Assembly (NCBI RefSeq): GCF_030253575.1
Contig: NC_080557.1
Location: 41,492,501 to 41,556,500, forward strand
Length of the DNA: 64,000 nucleotides
Direction: 5' to 3'
Source: Rhododendron vialii
Lineage: Eukaryota; Streptophyta; Magnoliopsida; Ericales; Ericaceae
The translations under genes were made by a program, and so were the position numbers. The first letter of the stretch is position 1; each line of letters opens with the position of its first letter. Positions 1 to 11,887 of this stretch are shown one piece after another. A model generated the notes under the pieces. That model searched no databases. It saw only the letters and a list, made by a program, of their open reading frames with translations, and was not told the DNA's origin.

Positions 1-986
1 GGCTCAAAAGTGGGCAAGAGACCCTTCAACAAATAGGAAGTCTTCCTTGCCCACCCTCGTCGCTGATGCAGTTTAATTTGGACGAGAAAGAAAGGTTCAG
101 GGACCTAAGAGCTCAAAAGAGTCTCACCACTATCATTCCGAGCTCTGAGGAAGTAAGAGGGTATTTCCGCAAAGAAGAAGTTCTCAGGTACTCAATTCCT
201 GACAGGGCATTCTCTTACACAGCTATTGATGGTAGAAAATCTATTGTTGCTCCCTTGAGAAGGTGTGGTGGTAAGCCAACATCTAAAGCCCGCGACCATT
301 TTTTGCTGAAACGCGATCGGCCGCCTCATGTAACCATTCTTTGTCTTGTGAGAGATGCGGCTGCAAGATTGCCTGGAAGTATTGGTACCAGAGCAGATGT
401 TTGTACTTTGCTTAGAGACTCGCAGTATATAGTGGAAGAAGTCTCTGATGCACAAGTCAATCAAGTTGTTAGTGGAGCCTTGGACCGTTTGCATTACGAA
501 CGTGATCCGTGTGTTCAGTTTGACGGGGAAAGGAAATTGTGGGTTTATTTACACCGGGAAAGAGAAGAAGAAGATTTCGAGGACGATGGGACTTCATCTA
601 CAAAGAAATGGAAGAGGCCAAAGAAAGAAGCCTCTGAGCCATTTGAGCAGGGAGCTGTGACTGTGGCTTATCATGGGTCTGAGGAACAACCTTTGGTTGA
701 GTTGAGCTCTGATCTCAATGCTGAGCCATCATGCGGGGATGAGAATAAGAGAATGGAGTTAACAGATTATGACGGCAAGCATATTACAGAGGACTATGTC
801 GAAACTAACCATGGATCTGAACAAGGGACCATGCATCAGGGTCGTCCAATGGATTGGGAGTCTCTTCGGTTGAGTTCTATGCGAGAGAACAGATTGCTTT
901 GTCAAGAAAATTCCACCAATGAAGATTTTGATGATGAGATGTTTGATATAGAACCACCGGAACTTTTAAGCACAAGCTTGTCGTGA
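1..986 (+). CDS. NFRKB-like chromatin protein, C-terminal exon (partial)
   Basis: The frame is open from the left edge (codons from base 3) to the TGA at 984-986, giving about 328 residues with no start in view, so this is the last coding exon of a longer gene. The sequence matches the C-terminal half of plant homologues of nuclear factor related to kappa-B-binding protein (NFRKB). Recognisable blocks are the conserved KSIVAPLRRCGGKPTSKARD stretch and the winged-helix-like region around RPPHVTILCLVRDAAARLPG and ERDPCVQFDGERKLWVYLHR. A basic patch (KKWKRPKKE) and a long acidic tail follow. In animals NFRKB is an INO80-complex subunit; a nuclear chromatin role in plants is inferred from that. 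Reading only from the Met at 66 would cut through conserved residues (LQQIGSLP lies upstream), so the true exon begins outside the window. Confidence 0.93.
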   Translation, partial: LKSGQETLQQIGSLPCPPSSLMQFNLDEKERFRDLRAQKSLTTIIPSSEEVRGYFRKEEVLRYSIPDRAFSYTAIDGRKSIVAPLRRCGGKPTSKARDHFLLKRDRPPHVTILCLVRDAAARLPGSIGTRADVCTLLRDSQYIVEEVSDAQVNQVVSGALDRLHYERDPCVQFDGERKLWVYLHREREEEDFEDDGTSSTKKWKRPKKEASEPFEQGAVTVAYHGSEEQPLVELSSDLNAEPSCGDENKRMELTDYDGKHITEDYVETNHGSEQGTMHQGRPMDWESLRLSSMRENRLLCQENSTNEDFDDEMFDIEPPELLSTSLS

Positions 987-3900
987 GGCTCCAGGTAGTT
1001 TTTAGTATTTCCTTGCCTTTTGTCGACTGCCTTGTATTCTTCTGTTTTTTAGTACTTGGAACGTGTATTAATTGTTGGAATATGTGGAGTTCCATATGTG
1101 GTAATTTCATGTCCTGTGAAGAATTTGTTTTGGAACAGGAGTTAAAGAACTAAAGGATAGATATCCGGGCTTCTGGTTCTTAGCTTTAAAAATGCATCTT
1201 GTCATATATTTGTTACATTACTGGTTTTATAACAGTCAGAGGCTCTGTTAAGTTCAGATTTGGTTAGCTTTCATTTTGGTGGTTTGTGACATTTCTGAGC
1301 GGTTTATTTGTGATTTTTTGCTCTCTATTGAAGGAATACAAAAGGAAGGCATGAGTCCTTTTTTTGTACCTTAGATTGTTGCATCTTGTACCATTTGTCC
1401 AGAAAGACCATCGCATTCCAGGAGGTTTCTTTGATTTTGAGTAATTCGGGCTATTTTGAATAAAACATATCCCAAGTTCTGAGTATTGTGGCCAGCGTGC
1501 CTGCTGGTTGATTCTGGTCCTATTAATTATGTCATTACGGACTTTTCATTGGAATATACAAGTCTGGACATTGTTGTAAACCACTTAATTATTCAGGAAG
1601 TGAACATGTTTGTGATTGCAGTATGCATGCGCAAGTGATTCAAAATAGCCCGAATTATGTCTTCTGGACATGATTTTTCGTGTTACGTTAATTTTATCCT
1701 CAGTAAAGTGGCCATAATGGTGTGCACGGAATTCATTTGCTGTAATAACTTTTGTTGAACCAGAAACAAGGTGGTTGGGCCTTGCCAGATTTATTTTATG
1801 TCATGAGATATGGCTCTAAAAGCTTTTTTTGATTTAATTTTCTAATGAATTGTCTGAAGTTACCAAGTGAAAGAAACTTGAGGTTCTTGATAAAACCATT
1901 GTAAGTTCTTTGCTACATTTTCATCACCTGCAATCATAACCATTGTCATTTTTTAAAGCGACTCTCTCATCTTCATCGACCATACTTTCACATTATCGTT
2001 TATCTTTCACAATTTATGCTTCTTACCCCAGAAAAGAAGAAGTTTTTTGCTTGTCAAATATACATATTTATTGTCACACAAATAATGCTAGATATTATTT
2101 CTTCTAAAGCACAATCCCTAGCCCTTGTTCCAGGCAGATTCAGCATTAAATGCATGGAGTTTTTCCTTTTCTTATTCCTCTTTTGTATGAAGTAGGACTG
2201 CCATTCCATGATATGAGATTGGGTACGACTTGTAAGCTGAATCTCATTTGTTGAGCTAGAATTTCGTGTATATTGATAGTTGAAATATGTAGTTCCTATC
2301 AAATGCCAGTTGCATTTGTTATCATGTCAACTATGAAAATTGGCCTGGGAAGATGCCCTTTTTTTCTTGTGTTTCTCTAAGAGAATTCAAACTTTTTTTG
2401 TTACTGTTTTCTTGGTTCTCTTTATTTTTCTGTCAGAAATACTTGGTGCCCAATCCACTGGATTTCTAACAAAGTAGAATGTAATATGTTTACAGGCTTG
2501 GTGTCCACCTACATCTTGGGGATGATTTCCAGCAAGGTGTTTTCCATTCATTCAAGGGTCGGCACCAAACATGTAAATTGTTTCGGGTTCAGATTTTTTC
2601 ACTTATTTATCCTTGTTGAGGCCCAATTTAGTGTTTTACAGAGATATCTCGAGCTTTGACCTCCAGATCCCAGATTTTTCTTTTACATCAAATTTGGTAC
2701 TATGATCAACCGAGTATAGTTTACCGATAAAATGGGGTAAATTCTGTATGTTGGAGCTGTAAATTATTTTTGTTGAAATATCAGATTAGCATCTGGTGGT
2801 AGTTTCAGCTTTTTTTTGCTTGTACTTGAATGTTGCATCTCTTGAAATTTTAAGTGGACTTTTAGTTGTCTTTTGTAGGATGGGGTGATTAATTCCCAAT
2901 AAAGACGCTTTATATTTTTATCCTCAGGGATGACAATGATCTTTTCTTCATCTTTAGACGGAACTCGGGGATGAGGTATTGATCAATTGATAGTGTACAT
3001 CAGGTACGGATCTCTTTTCTACAAATTCAGTACCGGGGGTTATTTTGCACGAGAAGTGAATGAATGGTTGAAGGTAACTAAGGAGTTTTGATGATCGTGA
3101 GAATGTGCAGAACACCACTTGAATGTAGCATTCTCTCCCCCTTATTTACATGTAATCCTATGGAGAGAGGCGGATGCTTGTCTCTAGCAGGGAGCTTCGG
3201 TCGTGAATGTGTCGATAAATCTGTAATGGTATTCTGTCTTTTGGAAAAACAGGCAACTTTGTTCCTTCTCATTGGCGTAGTTGTTCTACCGTTGTATATG
3301 GTTCTCGTCATTCTGGTTTATGGCTGTGGGCTTGGCTGTTTCCCTGCACTCGTGCCAGTGGCTGGAGAAACATTTTGCCCCAAGAGATGACAGATTTGGG
3401 TTATAAGCAAAAAAGGAAAGGATCATCTCCCGCGAAGCCAAAAACTTTTATCACGGTCCCATTTGATAATGTAAGTCAGTTGTTCTTATAAGCCTCGAGG
3501 CATGAATCATCCATGCAAAAAATTAGGTTAATACGTTAATCAGACATTGGTACAGGTATTGTTGAATTATATTTGTTTCTACGAAGATGAACGGTCGAAC
3601 AAATATTATCCATTCAAATGGACATCGAGATTCGATGAACTTAAATTTTTAGTACTTTTTAATAACTCAGGAGCCCGGGTTAGTTTACGCGTAGTTTTTC
3701 CTACTGTCAACAGCTTCACATGTTATAAGTCATCATGTCGTTATAGTTTTACGTGAAGAAGAAAGGGAATCAACATCCATGCGAACGAATCAATCTCGAT
3801 GCATGGAGAAATGGAATCGAACAAGTCTATATTGAGATTTGACTAACATGATTTTCTACACGTTTATTTCCGCGTCAAAGTCTGTAACAAGAACGATTCA

Positions 3901-4300
3901 AAATGTTAACCGAAAAAAAGTAGTGGATCTTATTTTAATCATTGCGTGAAAGCATCCTGATTCTTAATCAACAAAAGGATTCTTTAAGATCGAGAGTACC
4001 CTTGCCACTGGGTGTATACTAAGTTGGGGCAAATATTTGAAAAATTAATCCGATGTTCATGGAACATTATCATGGTATCTTAATTTGTAACGATCCGAAA
4101 TTTTGAATAGCACTTTTAATTTTACAAACATTTATTTTTTGTAATTGCACATTTAATTTAAATTACACTTCATAAAAATAGTGCATTCATACAAATGTAT
4201 GTGTATAAGAGTGTATGTGTGTTTGCGCTTATGTATGTGGAGCACTAAAATTGAGGACCTTAAAATTGGCCCAAATTTTGGAGGTCCGAAGCGGTTTTTT
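987..4300. other. 3' flank of the NFRKB-like gene, no further gene recognised
   Basis: This stretch is T-rich on the + strand, as expected for a 3'UTR and downstream DNA. A good splice donor (CCAG|GTAG) lies about 15 bases after the stop and several acceptor-like pyrimidine-AG sites follow (near 1,620 and 2,880), so a 3'UTR intron is possible. An AATAAA is at about 2,899. The open frames at 3,088-3,390 and 3,547-3,756 show no recognisable motif. I see no coding gene here. Confidence 0.5.
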
Positions 4301-4334
4301 TCCTGAGCCTACCCTTAAAGTCGATTCTGAATAC

Positions 4335-5700
4335 AGAGCCAGAGCCAGAATTTTTGCATAAGGGAGGCGAATATACACAATTAAAAATTTTTTTGGTGAT
4401 AATTTTTTTCCCAATGTAAAAGTAGAGTTTTTTTTAATTGTAGGGGAGGCGACAACCTCTACTAGCCTCCCTCTGGCTCCATCCTTGTCTTCAGCAATAT
4501 CTTCATTGCATAGAAATTTGACAAGGTATCAGAGCTTCATTAAAATATCAAACCTTCAAAGCTGCACCAAAAGCATTAATTCGCGCACACAACTGTTTAC
4601 ATCAAAAAATATACTACCTAATGATAAAATTACACGTGGCAGTAAACAATGTGCGGACCAATCAAAACACATTATAATTATGCCTAAGATAAATGAGATT
4701 GATGGGTTTGATTATAATGTTATTTTAGTACTATATGGTATCGTTTAGATTGGAAACGATCACATTTAGTCACAAAGCAGAAATTAAAGTAATTAATGAC
4801 AAATGTCAAGAGGAGAATTAAGCATAACAATTGATTACTCATTAACCATCGAACAATGTCATTTGGAGACATTTCATGGGAGAATCAGTTATTATTTATT
4901 TTGCATCTATTTGTGAAACCCATTTCGAAGCACTAACCCATGTTGCGTAGGAAGAGGAAACCCCATTATCAACATGTTTAGCCACGATTTGTAGCAACAA
5001 ACATGAAAAGTGGAAGAGTTTACTAAGAAGACCAAGTCAACAAACAGTTCGAAAGCAATTATAACCGCTCTTGGAGGGAATCAAGACATTTCAAATCAAA
5101 TTTGAATGAAGACTCAAGCGCTCAAGGAAAATGTGGAGAATAAGAATTATGGACAAACTCTTTGTTTATAAATAGGAGAAGCAATTGAAGAAAAAGACCT
5201 CGACAAATCATCATATAACATTCCATACAAACTGATTGCTCCAAGATCTAGAGTAGCTTTAGGACTTAGGAATTAGTTCGAAGTAGTTGTAGTTAAAGTA
5301 GTTGTAGCTTAATATTTTGCAAGCTTGAAGACTTATTTGAATGTAAGTTTGTTTTTGATTAAATTCAAGTTATCTTACATTATTCTGTCTTTCTTTGCTG
5401 AAATCCTAAAAGTAATTATATATAAGTTTGCTTTTGATTAAATTCAAACATGCTTATATTCGGGGTTTTTTTTTCCTTGTTTGAAGTGTGTTGATTCAGT
5501 TTGATTTATACATTTTAGAAAAATCCTATTTATTGAGGTAATTGAACGGATAATCACAGTTGCCTGATTAAGTAAGCTATTTCTGAGTTAATCTGAAAAG
5601 GATAGACTTATATTCTTTCTGGCACGTCCGCACATAATCATTACCCAAGATTGAGCTAATTTAGCACAAATAACAGCACACACATCTTGACTTTAGACGC
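4335..5700. other. Degraded repeat DNA with a TATA-like promoter segment
   Basis: At about 4,336-4,475 short inverted ends (GAGCCAGAG on one side, CTCTGGCTC on the other) enclose AT-rich DNA, which resembles a degraded MITE. Further right, 4,850-5,400 contains a TATA box in context (TTTATAAATAGGAG near 5,165) followed by a transcribed-looking leader rich in GTAGTTGTAG repeats. Such an arrangement could be a solo LTR or another promoter-bearing repeat remnant, but no coding part or clean end was found, so the family is left open. Confidence 0.3.
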
Positions 5701-5918
5701 AATATCATCTTTTTCCTAAATAAAAAAATCTACGTGCACAAGCACAACGCAACCAAACAGAGTTGATTCAAGAAATACCCCACTGCATCCGGCTACGCAC
5801 ACCACTGCACAACATCTCCCCTGTAACATGATAGAAAATACTTTACATCATTCTATCGTGTCTTATCTATCCCCTATGATCTCTCCACCACAAAACATGA
5901 TACTCCTTTACATGGACT

Positions 5919-6709
5919 CGGGGGCTCTGCTGCCCAGGGAGGCGTAGCAACCCCTACCCAGTACCAAAATGTCGCCGTTTTGGTGATAAAAAATCCAAAA
6001 CCTTCCATTTGCAATCATATGGAACAGAAACATGATTATGAGAGCCTTAAAGACAAAATTTATTATGGCTCTTTAGAATAATACGATCAGAATAATAACA
6101 TCTTTGTACAGGTTCAAACGGAGTGAAAATTGGAGTACTTAATTTTTTAACCATTTTTTTTAATATATAACCGTCTCAAAAAAATTGTGTTAAAATTTTC
6201 GCTCCGTTTGAATCGATGTAAAGATCTTATTATTCTGATCATATTATTCTAAAATGTCGTAATTCATTTTTATCTCTAGGGCTCTCATATGAAGTATATG
6301 CTCTTTATTTAGGACCCTGTAGAGCAGAAATGTGATTATGAGAGCCCTATAAACAACAATTAATTATGACTCTTTAGAATAATATGATAAGAATAACAAA
6401 ATTATTGCACCGATTCAAACGGAGTGAAAATTTGAACACTTAAGTTTTTTTAAGGTTATATATTAAAAAATATGGTTAAAAAATTAAGTACTCCAATTTT
6501 TACTCCGTTTGAACTGGTACAAATATGTTATTATTCTGATCATATTATTTTAAAGAGCCATAATTAAATTTTGTCTTTAAGATTCTCATAATCACGTTTC
6601 TGTTTCATAAGATTATAAATGAGAGGTTTTTGATTTTTTTTAAACCAAAACGACGACATTTTGGTACTGGGTAGGGGCTGCTGTGCCTCCCTGGGCAGCA
6701 GAGCCCCCG
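5919..6709. mobile_element. Fold-back (long-TIR) non-autonomous DNA transposon, about 790 bp
   Basis: The two ends are inverted copies. CGGGGGCTCTGCTGCCCAGG starts at 5,919, and its reverse complement ends at 6,709. The match continues inward through ACCCCTACCCAGTACCAAAA-type sequence and an AAACG motif. The interior is itself made of four alternating inverted modules built around TCAAACGGAGTGAAAAT and its complement near 6,115, 6,200, 6,415 and 6,505, so the element can fold as a large compound hairpin. No protein is encoded. A target-site duplication is not clear, so the superfamily is unassigned. Confidence 0.8.
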
Positions 6710-7287
6710 GTCCCCAAATTTATTAGAGATTTTTAGCACGTTTTTTTGTTGTTTTCGTTTTCTTTTTCTTTTTTATAAGATTCGGGTCAAATTTTTACAT
6801 AATATTTTTTGTCTCAATGAGAATAATCGAGAAAAGTAAAAAATCGACGAAAGTATAATGCATATAGCCCATGCTTTAGACGCTTTGGGATTAGACTTAC
6901 TATCAATAGAAACAAGAAATTAAACAAGAGTACAGTCAAAATTATGAATAACTGTTAAAGTACAATGCGTGAATGAGAGTTTTCTGTATTAAAGATTTTT
7001 TTAATGGTAAATGATGGCTACTTTTCGCATTAAACATTTCATTTCTTCAGTATAGAGGAATTGTTGTAATTTTTGAAATTAAAAAAAAAATTGAGAATGG
7101 AACGATTTTAATAACTATCTATTCTTTTGAACTGGGATTTAATATCTTGGTAGCTCCACGATATTACAGTAGTACTCCTATGACCTATTATCTGAATGAT
7201 ATAGAAAATATAGTATAATGATTAAACATGTTTAGTCTTACACTTTAATGACATTTGTTTGATTAGAGAATAGAATTAAGAAAGAAG
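6710..7287. other. AT-rich spacer, nothing recognised
   Basis: AT-rich DNA between two transposons, with no open frame, repeat structure or RNA gene that I can support. Confidence 0.5.
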
Positions 7288-7432
7288 AAATTAAATAGGC
7301 ATCCTATTTAGGAGACTTATTTAGGTGTCCATCCTAATGAATTTGAATACTTATGTTCGCATCTTCAATTGTCATGTTGCCCTATTATGTTTAGTTAATA
7401 TCTATATATTGTATTTTACATCCATTCTATTA

Positions 7433-8415
7433 TCTATTATATATATTATATAAAAGGAGAGCACCACTTTGGTGTTTCCCTTTTTTGTCATGTTTTTTCA
7501 TTTACAAAATTGTACACCCAAGGAAAAAAAGATTCAAGCACAATTGAATTCATCGAGGACTTAATTGTAAGGGCATAATAGACAAACCAACATCAATAAC
7601 CACCAAACCCAATAACTACCCAACCCCACGTCAGTTTCCCTCCCACCATAACTTCTACCCCTATCACAAAAACTACGCATCTTCCTTTATACACTCTGCA
7701 CAAAAATGGACGCTTTCCTGTTGCATCCAGCATTGGTGTTGGCCATTGATACAGAGATGAGAACAAGCAAGACAAATAGGTTTTGTATTCTCTACTTTTA
7801 CAAGTGGACTTCATTTGTTTAATCCTTTTACCAACGCATTTTGTTTTGTTTGCGAGAGTAATAAGTTTAATTTGTACTTATCTGATTTTAAGCCATGGAT
7901 TTGCTTTAAATGTAACATATAGAATGTTACATATATTTCAATTTTGTTTGGTACAGATTGTTAGAAAAGAAGAGACCAAGAACCAATGAGGGAGGTTGAA
8001 GTATATAGTATGACTTTTTTTGGATTATTTTTCGACTTGCACATGCTTATCATGTTAATTAACTTTATGCATGTTAAAGCACTTTCAGTTTGTTATCTAA
8101 GAAGGATAAATACAAAATAAGAAAAATTATGTGCAAGATTGATATCATAATATATAAGCAATTCATTGGTGTGATGCTAATTTAATTGTTGTTTATCTTT
8201 AACGATAGGTTAATTAGGGGCCGGGGCACGCGCAAATCAGATTTTATCAAAATTTGTGAAAATTCAATCAAATAACGGGCCACACGCGATGAGTGTGCAA
8301 ATCAGATTTTTGTCAAAATTTATGAAAATTAAATCAAATATCAAACGATAAGCCGTGCTATTGTGAAAATTTTGACAAATCCAACTTGCACACGCATCGC
8401 GTGTGCCTCAGCCTC
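7433..8415 (+). mobile_element. Probable non-autonomous Helitron
   Basis: The start has the usual plant Helitron look: TC followed by an AT-rich TATATATTATATAAAAGGAG stretch and a GCACCACTTTGGTG block, inserted after an A. Near the proposed 3' end, 8,388-8,407 holds a GC-rich hairpin (GCACACGC-ATC-GCGTGTGC, 8-bp stem). A canonical CTRR end within about 12 bases of that hairpin is not obvious, so the 3' boundary is approximate. No Rep or helicase sequence is present. Two earlier copies of the CAAATCAGATTTT motif with GC-rich neighbours (8,237 and 8,298) suggest repeated ends. Confidence 0.45.
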
Positions 8416-8808
8416 TATATCCTTAATTACAAGAGTAGGTTACTTCCTAGCCCCAAAATTTTCGGGATTAGTTTCTACTTTTTTCGTCCCCCCCTCTCTC
8501 TCTCTGGGCATCCTTTGTGCCTCTCATCTTCCGAGAAAAGTAAAAAGGCTAAACTTCACACAAACTACTCTGTCCAAGTAAATTCACACCCAAAATCCTA
8601 CTCTCTCTGTCCAGGTAAATCCATACCCAAAGGCCAATGGAGGTTTCTGCAAATTTTCCAATAACGAGGGAAGGCCGTGGCCGCTGCTTCGTCGTCTAAG
8701 GATGCCGCAACGGTTGGTGACGTGGCCAACAGAGTCAACATGCTCCGGTACCATTGTTGTTTCCTTTAGGGTCGACGTGGCAATTCCCGTTTTGAACCAG
8801 TATTTCAG

Positions 8809-9340
8809 AAACAAGAGCGGACGACATCAAAACAGTCATGAATGGTTGAGGTTCTAAGGTTGTGTCACTATCGCTTCCGTCCTCTTAATCGTCGCCGCAG
8901 CCGTTATAGGGATATTAGTTTTAGATATTATGTTTTTCGATTTTTGTCATGTTTGTGAATTAATGATGATTTTATTTGATATTTAGAAACGAGAGTGGAC
9001 AACATCAAAACAGTCATGAATAGTCAAGATTCTAAGGTTGAGTCACATTGCTTCCGTCCTCTTAATCGCCGCCGTTACCGGATTCTGTTGCCGGAATATC
9101 AGTTTTAGGTATTATGTTTTCGATTTTTGTCATATTTGTGAATTGATGATATTTTGTTCATTTACCTCGATTGAAACCTACACTTCTTAAAACTTGTCAT
9201 GTTTTTTATTTGATCATATTTTGTTCATCTACCTCGATCGAAACCTACACTTCTCGAAACTTGCCATGTTTTCCGATTTTGTCATGTTTTTTAATTGATA
9301 TTGTTTTGTTCATCTACTTCGATCAGGTTTTGCCATGTTT
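8809..9340. repeat. Tandem repeats: 178-bp unit (two copies) and about 80-bp unit
   Basis: The block around CATCAAAACAGTCATGAAT occurs at 8,825 and again at 9,003, a 178-bp period, and extends through CTTCCGTCCTCTTAATCG and GATTTTTGTCAT. Immediately downstream (about 9,150-9,340) a shorter unit with TTTTGTTCATCTACCTCGAT and GAAACCTACACTTCT repeats two to three times with divergence. No coding role is visible. Confidence 0.75.
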
Positions 9341-9668
9341 TGTGAATTGATTATGTTTTGCCTTGTTTTTCGGCTTACACATTCGTTTTTGTAAGAGTCG
9401 TGTTTTCTTTTTAGATTTTAGGGGAATGAAAATATGAGAGAGAAAAAATTCAAAAGATTAGGTGAGAGAAATGTTTGAAAGAGGAGAGAGAATTGAGATA
9501 ATTAGAAAAGATAAAAAATAAAAAATAAAAAGAGAAAGATTTGAAAAATTAGGAGAAAGAAAGGGTAATTTAGGATTTAATTGAATTTGAGGATGGAAAT
9601 ATAAGTATTTAAACACATTAGGATGAGCACCTAAATAAGTAGGGTAAAAAGGATGGCTAATTAAATTC

Positions 9669-10028
9669 CCCCCCCCCTTAAAACCATCTTAAAATATACT
9701 ACCATTGTACACCATTCTTTCATTCTCCAACACTTTTTGTTATACAAAACACGCCTAACGTATTTTATTAAAGTGCCAATTGAGTCTATTAGCCTAGTGT
9801 GCTTTTTGCAGTAGCTCGTTTCTTATATTAGGTAATTTTGGTTCATTTCTGTTTATGGTGATGAAATTTGTTACCTTTGGATATTGGTAATGAAATGAAT
9901 TGCCTCACTGCTAATTAAATAAAATAAAAAAAGGTACTGATTAGAATTCCACCCAACATGTGCTTTTCAGAAAACCATAATTAAAGCCCAAGTCCTTTTT
10001 TTTTTTTTGAAAAGATCACTATATTAAA
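9669..10028. other. AT-rich spacer, nothing recognised
   Basis: Short AT-rich interval after the composite element, with no gene or repeat that I can define. Confidence 0.5.
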
Positions 10029-10274
10029 TACATCAATGACAGCAATTGCCCTTGGGCTTGGGAAATCTGCTCGGTGGTGGAAGATATTAAAGTTTGGGCT
10101 CAGTCAAGAAGGTGGTCTTTTGTTTCGTATAATAGGGAAAAAAATCTTGTTGCCCGCTGGCTTGCTTCTTCTTGTCTAAGTAGGAATCTTGTTAGTCGTA
10201 AAGGTTGTATTCCGCCTGGCTTGTTTCCTTTGCTTGCTAATGATGTAAATCGTCTTTTAAGGGCGATTGACTGA
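10029..10274 (+). pseudogene. RNase H-like (RVT_3-type) C-terminal fragment
   Basis: A continuous frame, 81 residues plus a stop, reads from about 10,029 to the TGA at 10,272-10,274. It contains SNCPWAWEICSVVEDIK followed by VWAQSRRWSFVSYNREKNLV and ARWLAS. This is the pattern of the last part of the plant RNase H-like domain found at the C-terminus of non-LTR retrotransposon (LINE) polyproteins and some stand-alone genes: a tryptophan-rich helix, then a short FxxVxRExNxxAxxLA motif. The catalytic N-terminal half is missing. A T-run precedes the fragment directly, so it is a broken piece. No reverse transcriptase is found nearby. Confidence 0.6.
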
Positions 10275-10519
10275 GCCCAAGTCCTATTGGCTCCATCCAA
10301 TTGCATTGCTAATCAAACCCAATCTCATGATGACCCAATCTGAAAGCTAAAAGGAAACTCCCAATTTCTTTTCATCATGATGATAAGAATTGGACTTAGA
10401 TTGAATGCAATTGCTAGCTGGACCCATCACGGGTTTTGTTTCGATACCAAGTAAAATCTCGTCGTCTTTTTTTTTTCAATATCAAAAACTCTAAATACCT
10501 ACAGCACAAAAACAAAACG

Positions 10520-10635
10520 TTAAACTCTGAATATTTTTTACGCACATATCAACTCTCAACCCTCACTGTCATCCATGGATGGATGAAGCTTTCCTCTCCC
10601 CTACATATATGTATAAGTCTGATCGAGGAAAGTGC
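10520..10635. repeat. Direct repeat, copy 1 (about 116 bp)
   Basis: This copy and the one at 12,426-12,543 share nearly all bases, including ACGCACATATCAACTCTCAA, CATCCATGGATGGATGAAGC and TAAGTCTGATCGAGGAAAGT. A TATA-like run (CATATATGTATAAG) sits inside, so it could be a duplicated promoter piece or the end of a short repeat element. The copies lie 1.8 kb apart. Confidence 0.8.
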
Positions 10636-10756
10636 AATTCTATCATATGCCCTTGCGGCACATATTAACAAGACCCATCTTTATTAGCGATTTCCCATTA
10701 GGATTAATTGCTATCATGGTTTGCCTGGATTTGTATTTTGGTACTACGGTGTTGTA

Positions 10757-11010
10757 ATTTGTTAGTTTTGCGCCTCCCTTTTTTGGTTTTTCAATTCATC
10801 TCGTCAAGACGAATTGGAAAATTAAAAAATTATGACTTTTATCCAAATATGTTGAGAAATAACCACTTTGAGCAAAAAAAAGTCCAAAAAATGATTTTTT
10901 TGGGCTTAAAATTGGATATTTCCAAAAAAAATTGGGTAATTTTTTATTTTTCTGATTCCTCTCGTCGAAAAGAATCAATAATCCACAAAAGTTTGACACA
11001 AAATTAACAA
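10757..11010. mobile_element. Imperfect fold-back MITE-like element
   Basis: The left arm (around TCAATTCATCTCGTCAAGACGAATT) and the right arm (TTCTGATTCCTCTCGTCGAAAAGAATC) are diverged inverted copies that meet at an AAAAAATGATTTTTT centre near 10,890. About 250 bp, no coding capacity, boundaries approximate. Confidence 0.45.
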
Positions 11011-11887
11011 ACGCGATTTTTTTTTAATAAAGACAACTTTCAAAAAGTGCTAGAAGTTAAGCGAAACGGGATCTACTGTGAAATTGGCTATTGTTATTTG
11101 GTTTTGGTGCAAGTTGTGTTATGTGTTTCTCTCTGTAATAAGCATACTCCGGGTAACTAATACTTACAAGTTCAAGAATAGTGTTTTTTTATAAAATTTT
11201 TTGTAATTAAATGTTCAGGACAGTTTGTGCGGATCTCAATTAATTTTGAGGTCTTAAAGTTAATCACCTATGTTTCTGCTTTAGTTTTAGCAAAACTTTA
11301 ATGAAAATGGTAACATTACTAGTAATAGTAAATCCAATGGGGTTTGGTCAAGTGCTTGTAAGAAAGTAATTAGTGCTCCTCACATCATAGTTTCCATTCC
11401 CACGGGCGCCAAATATTTCAAACCTTGGGGCCATTGGGATTATGCCCAATCGTTACCTTCATGACCCTAGAATTAGTCGAGGTGCGTGCAAACTGACCCG
11501 GACATCCGATTATAATAGTAAAAATAAAAAGAAACATTACTAGTAATAGGTAACCATCCATCACTTCCAATGAGCATTTTCAAAGTTTGTGGAGGGCGAC
11601 GATGACATTCATGACCTATGGGCAGGCTGGGACTGGGAGTCAAGGATTGGATTGGCTTGAGCAGCCAGCCAGGCAGCCATTAGAGACTTTTGAGATCCCA
11701 CTATTTGAGTGACGAGTGAGTGAATGATTGTCTATACAATTGATTACGTTAAATCGGTAAAGTTTGAAGGGTTAAAGTACGAAATTTCAATCCCGATGAT
11801 CTCATTTACTAGTTTCTAGTTTTCAAATGGAGGGTATTGACGGGGACAACAGTGGGCAAAAAGTTCAATTGATATAGCTAAACAATA
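11011..11887. other. Intergenic DNA with a SINE-tail-like fragment
   Basis: At about 11,455-11,515 a segment (GACCCTAGAATTAGTCGAGG and GACCCGGACATCCGATTATA) matches pieces at 25,900-25,965 and, inverted, near 56,490-56,560. This is a dispersed element resembling the body of plant SINEs. The rest shows nothing recognisable. Confidence 0.45.

Larger units (their letters stand above)
7288..9668. mobile_element. Composite element with about 75-bp terminal inverted repeats
   Basis: The left end (7,288-7,365) and the right end (9,594-9,668) are inverted copies of each other. Shared blocks include ACTTATTTAGGTG, CATCCTAATG and AATACTTAT in the same order on opposite strands. Between them lie a probable Helitron, tandemly repeated DNA and purine-rich DNA, but no transposase. 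The arrangement fits a non-autonomous TIR transposon that has grown by insertion and internal duplication. Confidence 0.6.

Noticed and set aside
3088-3390. 100-codon open frame downstream of the NFRKB-like gene
   Set aside because: An overlapping frame of similar length exists on the other strand, and no known motif is present; more likely 3' flank.
4850-5700. Endogenous pararetrovirus or LTR promoter
   Set aside because: Only a TATA-like segment and leader-like repeats are visible, with no coding part, primer-binding site or matching ends.
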